Source: Actinophytocola sp036555685 (lineage in GTDB: Bacteria; Actinomycetota; Actinomycetes; Mycobacteriales; Pseudonocardiaceae). Taken from it: a DNA stretch of 64,000 bases. How positions within the stretch are numbered: position 1 is the stretch's first letter; every line of letters starts with the position of its first letter. A program made the position numbers and the translations under genes. The notes under the pieces are model-generated. The model ran no database searches and was not told where the DNA came from. It was given only the letters and a program-made list of their open reading frames with translations. Location: NCBI RefSeq assembly GCF_036555685.1, contig NZ_DATBKY010000306.1:13251-77250 (forward strand). The letters run 5' to 3'. Shown piece after piece: positions 24,610-32,954 of this stretch.

Positions 24610-25008
24610 TCAGACCCGGATGAGCTCGTCGATCAGGCCGTCGACGTCGAAGTGGTCGGACTCCGCGCCGATGGCCACGATCTGCTCGGTGGCGGCGAGG
24701 AACGAGCGGACACCCGCGTGGTCCAGCTCGAGCTCGGCGTAGCCCTCGGGCGACTCGATCTCGACGACGAGCATCGTCAGCTCGCCCTCGTACTCGGGAC
24801 GCAGGCGGACGTCGCCCACCCCCGCCGGCCCGCGTAGGCCTTCGACCAGCAGGTCACGCGAGAACGCCCATTCGACCCAGCGGTCCCGCTCGGTCTGGAA
24901 CGCGGCGATGACGGTGAACGGCTGATCGGCACGGTAGGACCAGCGCGAGCGAACCGGGGTGCCGTCATGCAGCGCCACGAGCTCCGCGTGGATGGCTTCG
25001 GTCGACAT
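24610..25008 (-). CDS. SsgA-family sporulation/cell-division regulator
   Basis: A 132-residue SsgA-like protein (SALP). Recognised from RSRWSYRADQPFTVIAAFQ, WVEWAFSRDLLVEGLRGPAGVGDVRLRP and the SPEGYAELELDHAGVRSFL helix near the end. SALPs guide septum placement and peptidoglycan remodelling in morphologically complex actinobacteria; which paralogue this is cannot be told here. ATG at 25008 with GAGGAGG upstream. Its presence argues for a non-mycobacterial, hyphal or sporulating host. Confidence 0.9.
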   Translation of the reverse strand: MSTEAIHAELVALHDGTPVRSRWSYRADQPFTVIAAFQTERDRWVEWAFSRDLLVEGLRGPAGVGDVRLRPEYEGELTMLVVEIESPEGYAELELDHAGVRSFLAATEQIVAIGAESDHFDVDGLIDELIRV

Positions 25009-25159
25009 TGTCTGGCCCTCCTCCTCGAGCCGGTCCGCCGTTGGGCGCGGGCCGGTCGAGGATGAGATCGACCTGGCGGCCAGGTCATGATGCCGAAGCC
25101 GAAATATTCACGCTATTCGGTGCGAACGGATACCCACAGCTAACGTCCGACCTGGGGAT

Positions 25160-26143
25160 CTAGATAAGCCCGAGCCCCTGGACGGCGTCCCGCTCCTCCG
25201 CGAGCTCGGCGACCGAGGCGTCGATCTTCGAGCGGGAGAAGTCGTCGATCTCCAGACCCTGGATGATCTCCCACCGCCCTCCGGCGCAGCGCACCGGGAA
25301 CGAGGAGATCAGGCCCTCCGGCACCCCGTAGGAGCCGTCGGACACCACGGCCATCGAGGTCCAGTCGGTGCCGTTCACCCAGTCGTAGACGTGGTCGATC
25401 GCGGCGTTCGCGGCTGACGCGGCCGACGACGCGCCGCGCGCCTCGATGATCGCGGCACCGCGCTTGGCGACGGTCGGGATGAACGTGTTCTTCAGCCACT
25501 CGTCATCGTTCACGGCGGCGGCCGCGGTCCGGCCGTTCACCTCCGCGTGGAACAGGTCGGGGTACTGCGTCGCGGAGTGGTTGCCCCAGATCGTCATCTT
25601 CGAGATGTCGCCGACCGCGACACCGAGCTTCCCGGCGAGCTGCGACAGCGCGCGGTTGTGGTCGAGACGGGTCATCGCGGTGAAGCGGTCGGCCGGCACG
25701 TCGGGCGCGTGCGCCTTCGCGATGAGCGCGTTCGTGTTGGCCGGGTTGCCGACCACGAGGACGCGGACGTCGTCGGCGGCGCCGGCGTTGATCGCCTCAC
25801 CCTGCGGCTTGAAGATGCCGCCGTTGGCCTCGAGCAGGTCACCGCGCTCCATGCCCTTGGTCCGCGGCCGGGCGCCGACCAGCAGCGCGACGTTCACGCC
25901 GTCGAACGCGTGCTTCGGGTCGTCGGTGATGTCGATGCCGGCGAGCAGGGGGAAGGCGCAGTCGTCGAGCTCCATGGCGGTGCCCTCGGCGGCCTTGAGC
26001 GCCGGCGGGATCTCCAGCAGCGACAGCCGCACGGGCGTGTCCGGCCCGAGAAGCTGGCCGGAGGCGATGCGGAACAGCAGTGCGTACCCGATCTGGCCGG
26101 CGGCACCGGTGACGGTGACCTTGACGGCAGCCTTGCTTGCCAC
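25160..26143 (-). CDS. mdh: Malate dehydrogenase
   Basis: Interconverts malate and oxaloacetate with NAD in the TCA cycle. The 327-residue protein has the NAD-binding VTVTGAAGQIGYALLFRIASG, the substrate loop PRTKGMERGDLL, NPANTNALIA, the catalytic pair in TRLDHNRALSQL (Asp) and IWGNHSATQYPD (His), as in the cytosolic-type MDH. Start GTG at 26143, with GGGAGGAT upstream. It lies downstream of DUF3017 and folD on the same strand with a 108-bp gap. Confidence 0.96.
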   Translation of the reverse strand: MASKAAVKVTVTGAAGQIGYALLFRIASGQLLGPDTPVRLSLLEIPPALKAAEGTAMELDDCAFPLLAGIDITDDPKHAFDGVNVALLVGARPRTKGMERGDLLEANGGIFKPQGEAINAGAADDVRVLVVGNPANTNALIAKAHAPDVPADRFTAMTRLDHNRALSQLAGKLGVAVGDISKMTIWGNHSATQYPDLFHAEVNGRTAAAAVNDDEWLKNTFIPTVAKRGAAIIEARGASSAASAANAAIDHVYDWVNGTDWTSMAVVSDGSYGVPEGLISSFPVRCAGGRWEIIQGLEIDDFSRSKIDASVAELAEERDAVQGLGLI

Positions 26144-26251
26144 GGGGAAGATCCTCCCGACGAAATGACGAAATCCGGTGGTGGGAGGCTAGCAACCGGG
26201 TGCCCGCGCACCACCGCTGGGAGCGCACCGTCACATGTGACGCCGGACCGG

Positions 26252-26548
26252 TCAGTGGTCCAGCGAGAAGCCCTCGATCGTCAGGGCGACCGCGAGCACG
26301 CAGACGCCGAGTCCCGCATAGGTCAGCACGTCGACGCCGCGGCCGCGGATGGCGATCAGACCGGCCTGGTCGTCCCGCAGCAGCGCGCGCATGGCCGCCG
26401 CCATGATCAGCGCGGCACCGATCAGCACCGTGCCCTGCCGCCAGTGGTAGAGCAGGATCCGCACCAACCCGAGCGCTACAACCGCCAGCACCATGCCGAA
26501 CGGCAGGTGGGTCAGGACCGGGTGGCGGCGGCGCTGGGGTGTGGTCAC
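26252..26548 (-). CDS. DUF3017 membrane protein
   Basis: A 98-residue membrane protein with three hydrophobic segments (LPFGMVLAVVALGLVRILLY, GTVLIGAALIMAAAMRALL, VLTYAGLGVCVLAVALTIEG), the DUF3017 family that accompanies folD in many actinobacteria; function unknown. The GTG at 26548 lies in the last unit of a 32-bp tandem repeat whose other end encodes the folD C-terminus, so the original folD-DUF3017 overlap appears to have been pulled apart. Confidence 0.85.
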   Translation of the reverse strand: MTTPQRRRHPVLTHLPFGMVLAVVALGLVRILLYHWRQGTVLIGAALIMAAAMRALLRDDQAGLIAIRGRGVDVLTYAGLGVCVLAVALTIEGFSLDH

Positions 26549-26631
26549 TTCGACAGGCTCCGTTCAGTGCCGATGCTCACTTCGACAAGCTCCGTTCGGT
26601 GCCGATGCTCACTTCGACAAGCTCCGTTCGG
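26545..26631. repeat. 32-bp tandem repeat (2.7 copies) at the folD-DUF3017 junction
   Basis: Units at 26545-26576, 26577-26608 and a partial one at 26609-26631 share the core tcacttcgacaagctccgtt; the first unit has two substitutions. On the minus strand each unit ends in GTGA, a start/stop overlap. The partial unit encodes the folD end (TERSLSK and stop); the first contributes the DUF3017 GTG. Confidence 0.9.
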
Positions 26632-27472
26632 CGGCCAGGACCGTGTTCGTCAGCAGCATCGCGATCGTCATCGGTCCCACGCCGCCCGGCATCGGCGCGA
26701 GGTAGCCGGCCTTCTCGCGGACGGCCGGGTGCACGTCGCCGACGAGGCCCTGGTCGGTGCGGGTGATGCCGACGTCGAGAACCGCGGCGCCGGGCTTGAT
26801 CATGTCGGCGGTGATCAGCGCGGGGTTGCCGGCCGCCGCGACGACGATGTCGGCCCGGCGGGTCTCGGCGGCCAGGTCCTTCGTGCCGGTGTGGCACAAG
26901 GTCACCGTCGCGTTCTCGCTGCGGCGCGTCAGCAGCAGGCCGAGCGGGCGGCCGACGGTCACGCCACGGCCGACGACCGTGACGTTCGCGCCGGCGATCG
27001 GCACGTCGTAGCGCTTGAGCAACTCGATGATGCCGACCGGCGTGCACGGCAGCGGACCGGTCTCGCCGAGCACGAGCTTGCCGAGGTTCATCGGATGCAG
27101 GCCGTCGGAGTCCTTGGCCGGGTCGACCCGCTCGAGCGCGGCGCCCGAGTCGAGCTGCCCGGGCAGCGGCAGCTGGATCAGGTAACCCGTACACGCGGGG
27201 TCGGCGTTGAGCTCGTCGATGACCTCGTGCAGCCGGGCCTGCGTGATGTCCGCGGGCAGGTCGCGGCGGATCGAGGTGATGCCGACCTTGGCGCAGGCGT
27301 TGTGCTTGCCGCGCACGTAGGAGTGCGAGCCCGGGTCGTCGCCGACGAGGATCGTGCCGAGCCCGGGGACGACGCCCTTGCGCGCGAGCGCGGCGACCCG
27401 CTCGCGGAGGTCGTCGAAGATGGCGTCGCGAGTCGCCTTGCCGTCCAGGATCGTTGCGGTCACGCCCTGCAT
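26609..27472 (-). CDS. folD: Bifunctional methylenetetrahydrofolate dehydrogenase / methenyltetrahydrofolate cyclohydrolase
   Basis: Interconverts 5,10-methylene-, methenyl- and 10-formyl-tetrahydrofolate for purine and formyl-Met synthesis. The 287-residue protein has GDDPGSHSYVRGKHNACAKVGI with the catalytic lysine, GYLIQLPLPGQLD, PCTPVGIIELL, and the NADP-binding VVGRGVTVGRPLGLLL. ATG at 27472 lies five bases after the upstream transporter gene's end, suggesting co-transcription. The last residues are encoded by a tandem-repeat unit. Confidence 0.96.
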   Translation of the reverse strand: MQGVTATILDGKATRDAIFDDLRERVAALARKGVVPGLGTILVGDDPGSHSYVRGKHNACAKVGITSIRRDLPADITQARLHEVIDELNADPACTGYLIQLPLPGQLDSGAALERVDPAKDSDGLHPMNLGKLVLGETGPLPCTPVGIIELLKRYDVPIAGANVTVVGRGVTVGRPLGLLLTRRSENATVTLCHTGTKDLAAETRRADIVVAAAGNPALITADMIKPGAAVLDVGITRTDQGLVGDVHPAVREKAGYLAPMPGGVGPMTIAMLLTNTVLAAERSLSK

Positions 27473-27476
27473 CCTC

Positions 27477-28421
27477 TCACCGCCGTATCGCCGCGACGCC
27501 GACCGCCACCATCGTGATGGCCGTGCCGATCACGCTCGCCGCGGTGAGCCCGCCCCCGGTGGGCACGACGATGTCGAGCAGCACGGCGCCGGTGAGCTGG
27601 CCCGCGACCGAGGCGAGCCCGAGCAGGAGCACGCCGGTGAACCGGACGGCCGCGACCGCGGTCAGGATCGCGATCATGCCGAGCGGGCCGCCGACGTAGT
27701 ACCAGAACTCGCCGGGCGGCGCCCCGGGCAGTCCGCGCACGAGCGCGTCGACCAGCGCGGCGATGATCAGCGCCGCGGTGCCGACGGAGAAGTTGACCAG
27801 CGTGGGCACGACGATGTGGTCGGACTCGACCCGCACCAGCCCGTTGACCGCCGCCTGCCACGCCAGCCCCAGCCCGGCGATCGCGGGCAGCAGCGCCCAC
27901 CACAGGCCGCCCGCCTCGATCGCGGCATGGTCGGACACCGCGATCACCACGGCCACCACCGCTAGCGCCGCGCCGGCCGCACGCGGCAGCGTCACCGGCT
28001 GCGGGTCGGCGGGCCCGAGCCCGGCCCGGTCGACCGCGAGGCTCGCCACGACCTGCCCGGCCACCACGGCGATCGTGAACACGGCGACCCCCAGCGTGGC
28101 GACCGTGATCCCCTGCGCGGTCACGAACAAGGCCCCGCACGCGCCGCCCAGGCACTGCCAGGGGCGCAGCCGGCCGCCGCGTACGCTGTTGCGGAGCCGG
28201 ACCAGTCCGGCGCGAGCCGAGGGAGTCGCAGCCACGGACACGGCAAGCAGGACGGTGCCGATGCCGAAGGAGATGAGTGCGGCGAAGACGCCGTCGTGCA
28301 TGACGTGCCCCAGCTGACCGTTGATACGGCCCTGAACGGCGAGCGCCACCCCGCCGACCGCGGCGACGGCGGCGCCTGCCACCCGTACGCGTGCGGGCGG
28401 ATGGTGCGGTGAGGAGATCAC
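27477..28421 (-). CDS. DMT-superfamily transporter (fused double DUF606/YdcZ)
   Basis: A 314-residue membrane protein with about ten hydrophobic helices. Two homologous halves start with VGGVALAVQGRINGQLGHVM and GLGLAWQAAVNGLVRVES; each resembles a DUF606/YdcZ unit (Q-x-x-x-N-x-x-L/V-G pattern), so the protein is a fused version of proteins often encoded as pairs. Substrate unknown. GTG at 28421, with GATC-free GGAG not evident upstream; divergent from the TNT-toxin gene. The 3' end lies four bases from folD. Confidence 0.85.
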   Translation of the reverse strand: MISSPHHPPARVRVAGAAVAAVGGVALAVQGRINGQLGHVMHDGVFAALISFGIGTVLLAVSVAATPSARAGLVRLRNSVRGGRLRPWQCLGGACGALFVTAQGITVATLGVAVFTIAVVAGQVVASLAVDRAGLGPADPQPVTLPRAAGAALAVVAVVIAVSDHAAIEAGGLWWALLPAIAGLGLAWQAAVNGLVRVESDHIVVPTLVNFSVGTAALIIAALVDALVRGLPGAPPGEFWYYVGGPLGMIAILTAVAAVRFTGVLLLGLASVAGQLTGAVLLDIVVPTGGGLTAASVIGTAITMVAVGVAAIRR

Positions 28422-28511
28422 GTGTGCACATCCTCACCTACGGCCTTGCGGCGAGGGTCACCGGCCAGGTAGAGAGCTTGCTGAGCCGCAGTCCGATGGA
28501 CAAGGGAAGAT

Positions 28512-31262
28512 GTGAGCGTGGCACAACCGACCCAGCTAACCCCGACCGAGCAGGATGCCCTGGTCAAGCAGATCGGGCTGGCGATGCTGCGGGTCGCGCC
28601 CGACGACTGGGAGCAGCTGACCGTCGACTACCGCGCGGTGGGCCGCTACTCCGAGTCGACGGGCAAGGTGGTCTACACCGACGGGGGGACCGAGCCGTGG
28701 ACGATGCCGCCGGACCTGGCGGGGTTGTTCGCACGGCTACGTGGGGGCATGTACCGCGAGGGGCGCGGGACGTGGTTCAACGCGAGGTACCGGCTCGACC
28801 ACCCGTCGTCGTACAACCTCGAGTACGACCGCGAGGAGCCGAAGTGGGACCTGCCGCCGCCGCCGCAGGCCTACCCCGACGACATGCGGATGTTCCCCCG
28901 CACGGATGACAACGTGCCGGCGTGGTTGCGCCGCAGGCTGGCCTCGGCGCCGCCCGCCCCGGGTGGCCCGCCGCCGCCGCGCTTCCGCGTGGCCCGGATC
29001 TTCGACGGCCCGAACCAGGCGGTGAACCGCCCGCCGGTCGCGCCGGACGAGGTGCGGGACGTGCTCGACTACCTCGACGCCGCGCCGCTGGCCGGACCCG
29101 CGCGCGGCTACGACATCGATCGCATGGGGCCGGACGGGCGGCAGTCGGTGCCGGTCGCGTTCCACACGGACGGCACCTGGATCTGGCCGGCCGCGGTCAA
29201 CTACTACCTGCGTGAGCACAACATTCCGCCGGAGCCGGACCTCGTCAAGCACATCGCGCGGCAGCACTTCGAGGTCCCGCTGATCGACGACTCGGTCCGG
29301 TCGGCCGCCGCCGCGTTCCTCGGTTCCGGTGGGCCGCCGCGGCCGCCGGGCCCTCCGCCCGGACCGCCACCTGGTCCGCCCGGTCCGGCGGGTCCGCCTG
29401 GTCCGCCGCCTGGACCGCCCGGTGCGCCGCCGACGCGGGCGATGGCACCGCCCCCGCCACCGCCCCCGGGCCCGCCCCCGCCACCGGTCACGAAGGTCGT
29501 GCCAGCGCCGAAGCCGATCGTCCCGCCGCCGGATCCCAGTGGTTCGGCCCCGCCGGCCGCATTGCCGTCGCAGGGTCCGCCGGCGCAGACGATCGACGCG
29601 CTGCGCGCGCGGCTGTCGGACCTCGGCGTGCCGGACACGGCGTTCCGGATCGGCCCGCCGGGCGGGCGCGCGTGGACGATGGAGCAGACCGACGAGGGCT
29701 GGCGGGTCGGCTGGTACGACCGCGCGTTCGTGGCGCCGGCGATGTTCGAGGACGTCGCCGACGCGTCGGCGTTCTTGCTGGGCAAGCTGATGATGGACGC
29801 GGACCGCGGGCACGCGCCGGGCCCGGTGCACGTGGTGCCGGCGTCGTACGGCATGTCCGGCTCCGAGGGGTCCGGCAAGGACGCGGCACTGAGCTCCGAC
29901 GAACCGGTGAGCCCGAGCCAGGAGCTCGAGGCTCCGCCGCCGGCAGCGGCCGCGGTCACGCCACCGCCTCCGCAGGCCGTCGACTACGGCCCGCCCGACG
30001 GCTACGGCCCGGGCGGCTTCGGCGCGGCACCGGACGCGGGCATGCCCGACGGCGGCTTCGGCCCGGGTGCGCCGGGCACCTTCGGTCCGGCACCTGACGG
30101 CGGCGTGCCCGAGGCCGGTTTCGGTCCGGGCGCACCCGGCGGCTTCGGCCCCGCAGGCGGTTACCCGGAGCCCGCGGCCCCGGACTACGGACCGCCGGAT
30201 GCCGGACCGGACTCCGGTCGGCACAGCCGCCACGGCGTCCCCGACACGGACGGCCGGCCCGACAACGGCCGCTCGTCCTACGGCCAGCCGGAGGGCGCAT
30301 ACGGTGCCGCGGGCGGTCCCGACGGGTTCCGCCCGCCGGACGGCGGCTACCACGAGCCCGACGACCTGCCCCGCCGCGGCGGGGGCCAGCCGGACGGCTA
30401 CCGCCCACCCGATGGTGGCTACCACGAGCCCGACGATCTACCTCGCCGCGGCGCCGGCCAGCCGGTTCCGGGCGGCGGGTTCGGCCGGCCGGACGATCGA
30501 GTCGGCGCGGCCCGCGCGGGGTTCGAACCGGACGGCCCGTTCGGCAGGCAGCCGGACCCGCGTGGCTCGGAGCTGGAGCGGACCGAGTTCGCCCGGCCGG
30601 ACGCGCTGCTGGCCGACTCCCCGCCCTCGGGTTTCGAGCGTCCCGACGTGTCCGGGCCACCGTCGCCGCAGTCGGGCTTCGACCGTCCGGACATGCCGGC
30701 CTCGCCTCGCGCGGGTTTCGAGCGTCCCGACCTGTCCGGGCCACCGTCGCCACAGTCCGGTTTCGACCGACCGGAGTTCTCGCGGTCCGGTGCCGGTGGT
30801 CCCGAACCGGGGCGGCCGGACTCACCGGGGCCGGGCGCGCGCGCTGGTGATCAGACGATGGTCGCCCGGCCGGCGCCGGCCGGGTCGGCAGCCGCGCCGG
30901 TGTCCGGCGACTGGCCGATCAGCCCGCTGCCCGGCGAGCCGCCGCTGACGTTGTTCCGCGGCAAGCGGCTCGTGGAGCTGGAACCGGGCATGGAGATCGA
31001 CCGGTTCGGCGAGGACGACGGCAACCTCGTGTACGCACAGGGCACGCCGTTCCGGGAGCGGTCGCTGGTGCCGGAGTGGGTGGAGCGGCCGTACCACGTG
31101 TACCAGGTCCGGCAGCCGGTGCAGGTGCTGACCGGCGCGGCGATCCCGTGGTTCGACCAGCCCGGCGGCGGGACGGCGTACCTGCTGCCCGACGCGATCG
31201 GCGAGCTGGTCGCGATGGGCCGGCTCGTGGAGGTCAACGGCAGGGAGCGGCCGCCGAGCTAG
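28512..31262 (+). CDS. Large Pro-rich protein with YezG-like N-terminus and C-terminal TNT (NAD+ glycohydrolase) domain
   Basis: A 916-residue multidomain protein. Residues 1-120 resemble the YezG/DUF600 immunity fold (LRVAPDDWEQLTVDYRAVG, SSYNLEYDREEPKW); about 150-260 is an unassigned domain (WIWPAAVNYYLREHNIPPEP); then a Pro/Gly linker, a small domain near 357-435 (RLSDLGVPDTAFRIG, GWRVGWYDRAFVAPAMF), and a low-complexity region with internal repeats such as RPPDGGYHEPDDLPRRG (twice) and GFERPD...GFDRP (four units). About 803-912 is a TNT domain: ELEPGMEIDRFG, GTPFRERSLVP, YHVYQV and WFDQPGGGTAYLLP. TNT domains hydrolyse NAD+. No signal peptide is visible, so delivery is unclear. GTG at 28512 with GGGAAGA upstream. 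Confidence 0.85.
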   Translation: MSVAQPTQLTPTEQDALVKQIGLAMLRVAPDDWEQLTVDYRAVGRYSESTGKVVYTDGGTEPWTMPPDLAGLFARLRGGMYREGRGTWFNARYRLDHPSSYNLEYDREEPKWDLPPPPQAYPDDMRMFPRTDDNVPAWLRRRLASAPPAPGGPPPPRFRVARIFDGPNQAVNRPPVAPDEVRDVLDYLDAAPLAGPARGYDIDRMGPDGRQSVPVAFHTDGTWIWPAAVNYYLREHNIPPEPDLVKHIARQHFEVPLIDDSVRSAAAAFLGSGGPPRPPGPPPGPPPGPPGPAGPPGPPPGPPGAPPTRAMAPPPPPPPGPPPPPVTKVVPAPKPIVPPPDPSGSAPPAALPSQGPPAQTIDALRARLSDLGVPDTAFRIGPPGGRAWTMEQTDEGWRVGWYDRAFVAPAMFEDVADASAFLLGKLMMDADRGHAPGPVHVVPASYGMSGSEGSGKDAALSSDEPVSPSQELEAPPPAAAAVTPPPPQAVDYGPPDGYGPGGFGAAPDAGMPDGGFGPGAPGTFGPAPDGGVPEAGFGPGAPGGFGPAGGYPEPAAPDYGPPDAGPDSGRHSRHGVPDTDGRPDNGRSSYGQPEGAYGAAGGPDGFRPPDGGYHEPDDLPRRGGGQPDGYRPPDGGYHEPDDLPRRGAGQPVPGGGFGRPDDRVGAARAGFEPDGPFGRQPDPRGSELERTEFARPDALLADSPPSGFERPDVSGPPSPQSGFDRPDMPASPRAGFERPDLSGPPSPQSGFDRPEFSRSGAGGPEPGRPDSPGPGARAGDQTMVARPAPAGSAAAPVSGDWPISPLPGEPPLTLFRGKRLVELEPGMEIDRFGEDDGNLVYAQGTPFRERSLVPEWVERPYHVYQVRQPVQVLTGAAIPWFDQPGGGTAYLLPDAIGELVAMGRLVEVNGRERPPS

Positions 31263-31855
31263 CTCGAGGTGTCGACGCGCAGCCCGTGAGCGGCGGCGAA
31301 CGCGACGGCGGTATCCAGGTCGACGAGGGCGCCGCCGAGCTTGGCGTGTGTCAGACCGGTGGCGTCGAGCTGTGCTTCGCGGAGGTCGGCGCCGTCGAAC
31401 TTCGCCTCCAGCAGGCGGGCGCCGGTGAGGTCCGCGCCGCGCAGGTCGGTGTTGCGTAGGTCGGCGCCCATGAGGTTGGCCTCGCGGAAGCGAAGGCCGG
31501 CGAGGTTGGTCGTGCGCAATGCGGCCTCGGAGAGGCTCGCGAGCGTGAGGTCGCAGTCGGTGATCTTCCACGGCCGGAACCGGCATTCGACGAAGGTCGA
31601 GCCGAGCAGGCTGCAGCCGGTGAACTCGCTCTCGGTCAGCGTGGTGCGCTTGAAGGTGCAGGAGCGGAAGGCGCTGGAGCGGTGCCGCGACTCGCCGAGA
31701 TCGGTGCGGGTGAAGTCGCAGTTGTCGAAGGTGCAGCCCTTGGTGATGAGGCCGCGCAGGTCGGCTTCGGCGAAGGTGCAGTCCTCGAACGCGCGGCCGG
31801 TCCACTCCTGCCCGGTGAGGACGGCGTCCGCATAGTTCTCGTCCCGTTCGGTCAT
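31259..31855 (-). CDS. Pentapeptide-repeat protein
   Basis: A 198-residue right-handed quadrilateral beta-helix protein. Tandem A(D/N)LXX-type pentapeptides are dense from about residue 25 to 175 (CTFAEADLRGLITKGCTFDN, NLMGADLRNTDLRGADLTGA). Some members, such as Qnr and MfpA, mimic DNA and protect gyrase from quinolones; that role cannot be inferred from repeats alone. ATG at 31855. It lies nine bases after the USP gene's end, so both are probably one operon, and its 3' end overlaps the TNT gene by four bases (convergent). Confidence 0.9.
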   Translation of the reverse strand: MTERDENYADAVLTGQEWTGRAFEDCTFAEADLRGLITKGCTFDNCDFTRTDLGESRHRSSAFRSCTFKRTTLTESEFTGCSLLGSTFVECRFRPWKITDCDLTLASLSEAALRTTNLAGLRFREANLMGADLRNTDLRGADLTGARLLEAKFDGADLREAQLDATGLTHAKLGGALVDLDTAVAFAAAHGLRVDTSS

Positions 31856-31864
31856 GGGGGCACT

Positions 31865-32293
31865 CTATGGAACGACCACGACAGGCCGGCGCGCGTCGTT
31901 GACGAGCGAGCGCGTCACGCCGCCCCCGCGCCCGACGACGATGCAGTCGGCCCGCCGGTCCTCGGCCACGGCCTCCAGTCCGTGGGCCGGATCTCCGCGG
32001 TAGTGGACGAGCTCCCACTGCACGCCGGACTGATCGAGATAGGCGGACGCGGCCTGGTGCAGCTCCGCGACGTACTCGCTGGCCGCCTCGGCCGCGGTGG
32101 CCATGCCGAGGGGCGACCAGTAGGCGGGCCCGGCAAGCGCCTCGACGTAGACGAGGACGAGCAACGCCCGCTCGCGGCGGGCGAGCCCACTGGCCCAGGC
32201 GGCGGCGTGCAGCGCCCGATCGCCCCCGTCAACCCCGACCACGATCACGGCAAGCCCGTCCTTGCCGATCTCGAAATCGCCCCGTCGCGACAC
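31865..32293 (-). CDS. Universal stress protein family
   Basis: A 142-residue single USP domain: LAVIVVGVDGGDRALHAAAWASGLA at the N-terminus and ADCIVVGRGGG...RRPVVVVP at the end. The C-terminal ATP loop (usually G-x2-G-x9-G-S/T) is only partly conserved (GRGGGVTRSLVNDARRP), so ATP binding is uncertain. GTG at 32293. First gene of a likely two-gene unit with the pentapeptide-repeat protein. Confidence 0.85.
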   Translation of the reverse strand: MSRRGDFEIGKDGLAVIVVGVDGGDRALHAAAWASGLARRERALLVLVYVEALAGPAYWSPLGMATAAEAASEYVAELHQAASAYLDQSGVQWELVHYRGDPAHGLEAVAEDRRADCIVVGRGGGVTRSLVNDARRPVVVVP

Positions 32294-32954
32294 GCTTGGA
32301 TCTTAGATCCGTTGCTCTGCAAGGACATAGGGCCCATCGGGTGCTCACCAACGCGCTCTTTGTTACGCGCCGCGTTCACCCGGCTGTCTCTTGCTCTCGA
32401 CTGCCCGCATGCGTCGGCCGGCGGATTGTGCCTTGCTCAGCTCTCGTGTGGAGTGATCCGCTGAGAGCGTCGCTGCGGTGCGGATCCCCAACACCGCTGG
32501 ACCTCGTGCCCGCCCACCCCACAGCTGTCCGGACATCGCACTGGCGCATCTGGCCTCGCGTTGGCAAAGCCCCACCACTCCCGGGGGCCACCCACGTTCC
32601 AGTCTACCGGCGGTGGGTGTGAGGAGGCGGGATCGCTGTCGCCTGTGGACAACTGCGGCGTGCGAATGGAAGATCCGACCGACTTGCCTGCTGCACAACG
32701 GTTTTCGAGGCATTCCTGGCGATGGATCCCCCGATTGCCAAGCCTAGTAGGCAGGGCCGACGGTTCGAGCGCGTCGACGGCTGGTGTGTGGACAACTCGT
32801 GTCGGGCCGCGGGTCAAGGGGGCCGGGTTCACGAATCGCCGGAGCTGCGCGTCTGCTGCCCGCGGCTCAGCGTCTACTTTCGATTCGTGAGGTCACGCAT
32901 CAGCCCACCCCCGGTGCGGTGCGGTGCGGTGCGGGTTGCGGGCGGGACTGCGGG
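32294..32954. other. 661-bp gene-free region with two perfect DnaA boxes
   Basis: Between the USP gene's start and the dnaE2 stop. ORFs here are short, lack ribosome sites and have unconstrained composition, so I call no gene. TGTGGACAA, the complement of the actinobacterial DnaA box TTGTCCACA, occurs at 32644-32652 and 32787-32795 in the same orientation, 143 bp apart. Also present are the perfect 10-bp palindrome TGTCCGGACA at 32526-32535, an inverted repeat cacccac/gtgggtg around 32590-32620, and about four tandem ggtgc units near 32911-32931. The stretch is AT-richer than neighbouring genes. Confidence 0.6.

Noticed and set aside
26545..26631. Possible CRISPR-like array
   Set aside because: Units are directly adjacent with no spacers and number fewer than three; the pattern is a tandem duplication.
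28737..30425. Minus-strand frame of 562 codons opposite the TNT-domain gene
   Set aside because: Low-complexity mirror of the Pro-rich coding strand, no ribosome site or family signature.
32644..32795. Replication origin
   Set aside because: Only two DnaA boxes, no AT-rich unwinding element, and no dnaA/dnaN neighbours.
32740..32830. Possible tRNA (ggttcgagc resembles a T-arm)
   Set aside because: No matching acceptor, D or anticodon arms could be paired around it.
32437..32832. 131-codon minus-strand ORF in the gene-free region upstream of dnaE2's end
   Set aside because: No ribosome site, no family signature, mixed composition and overlap with several equally weak frames.
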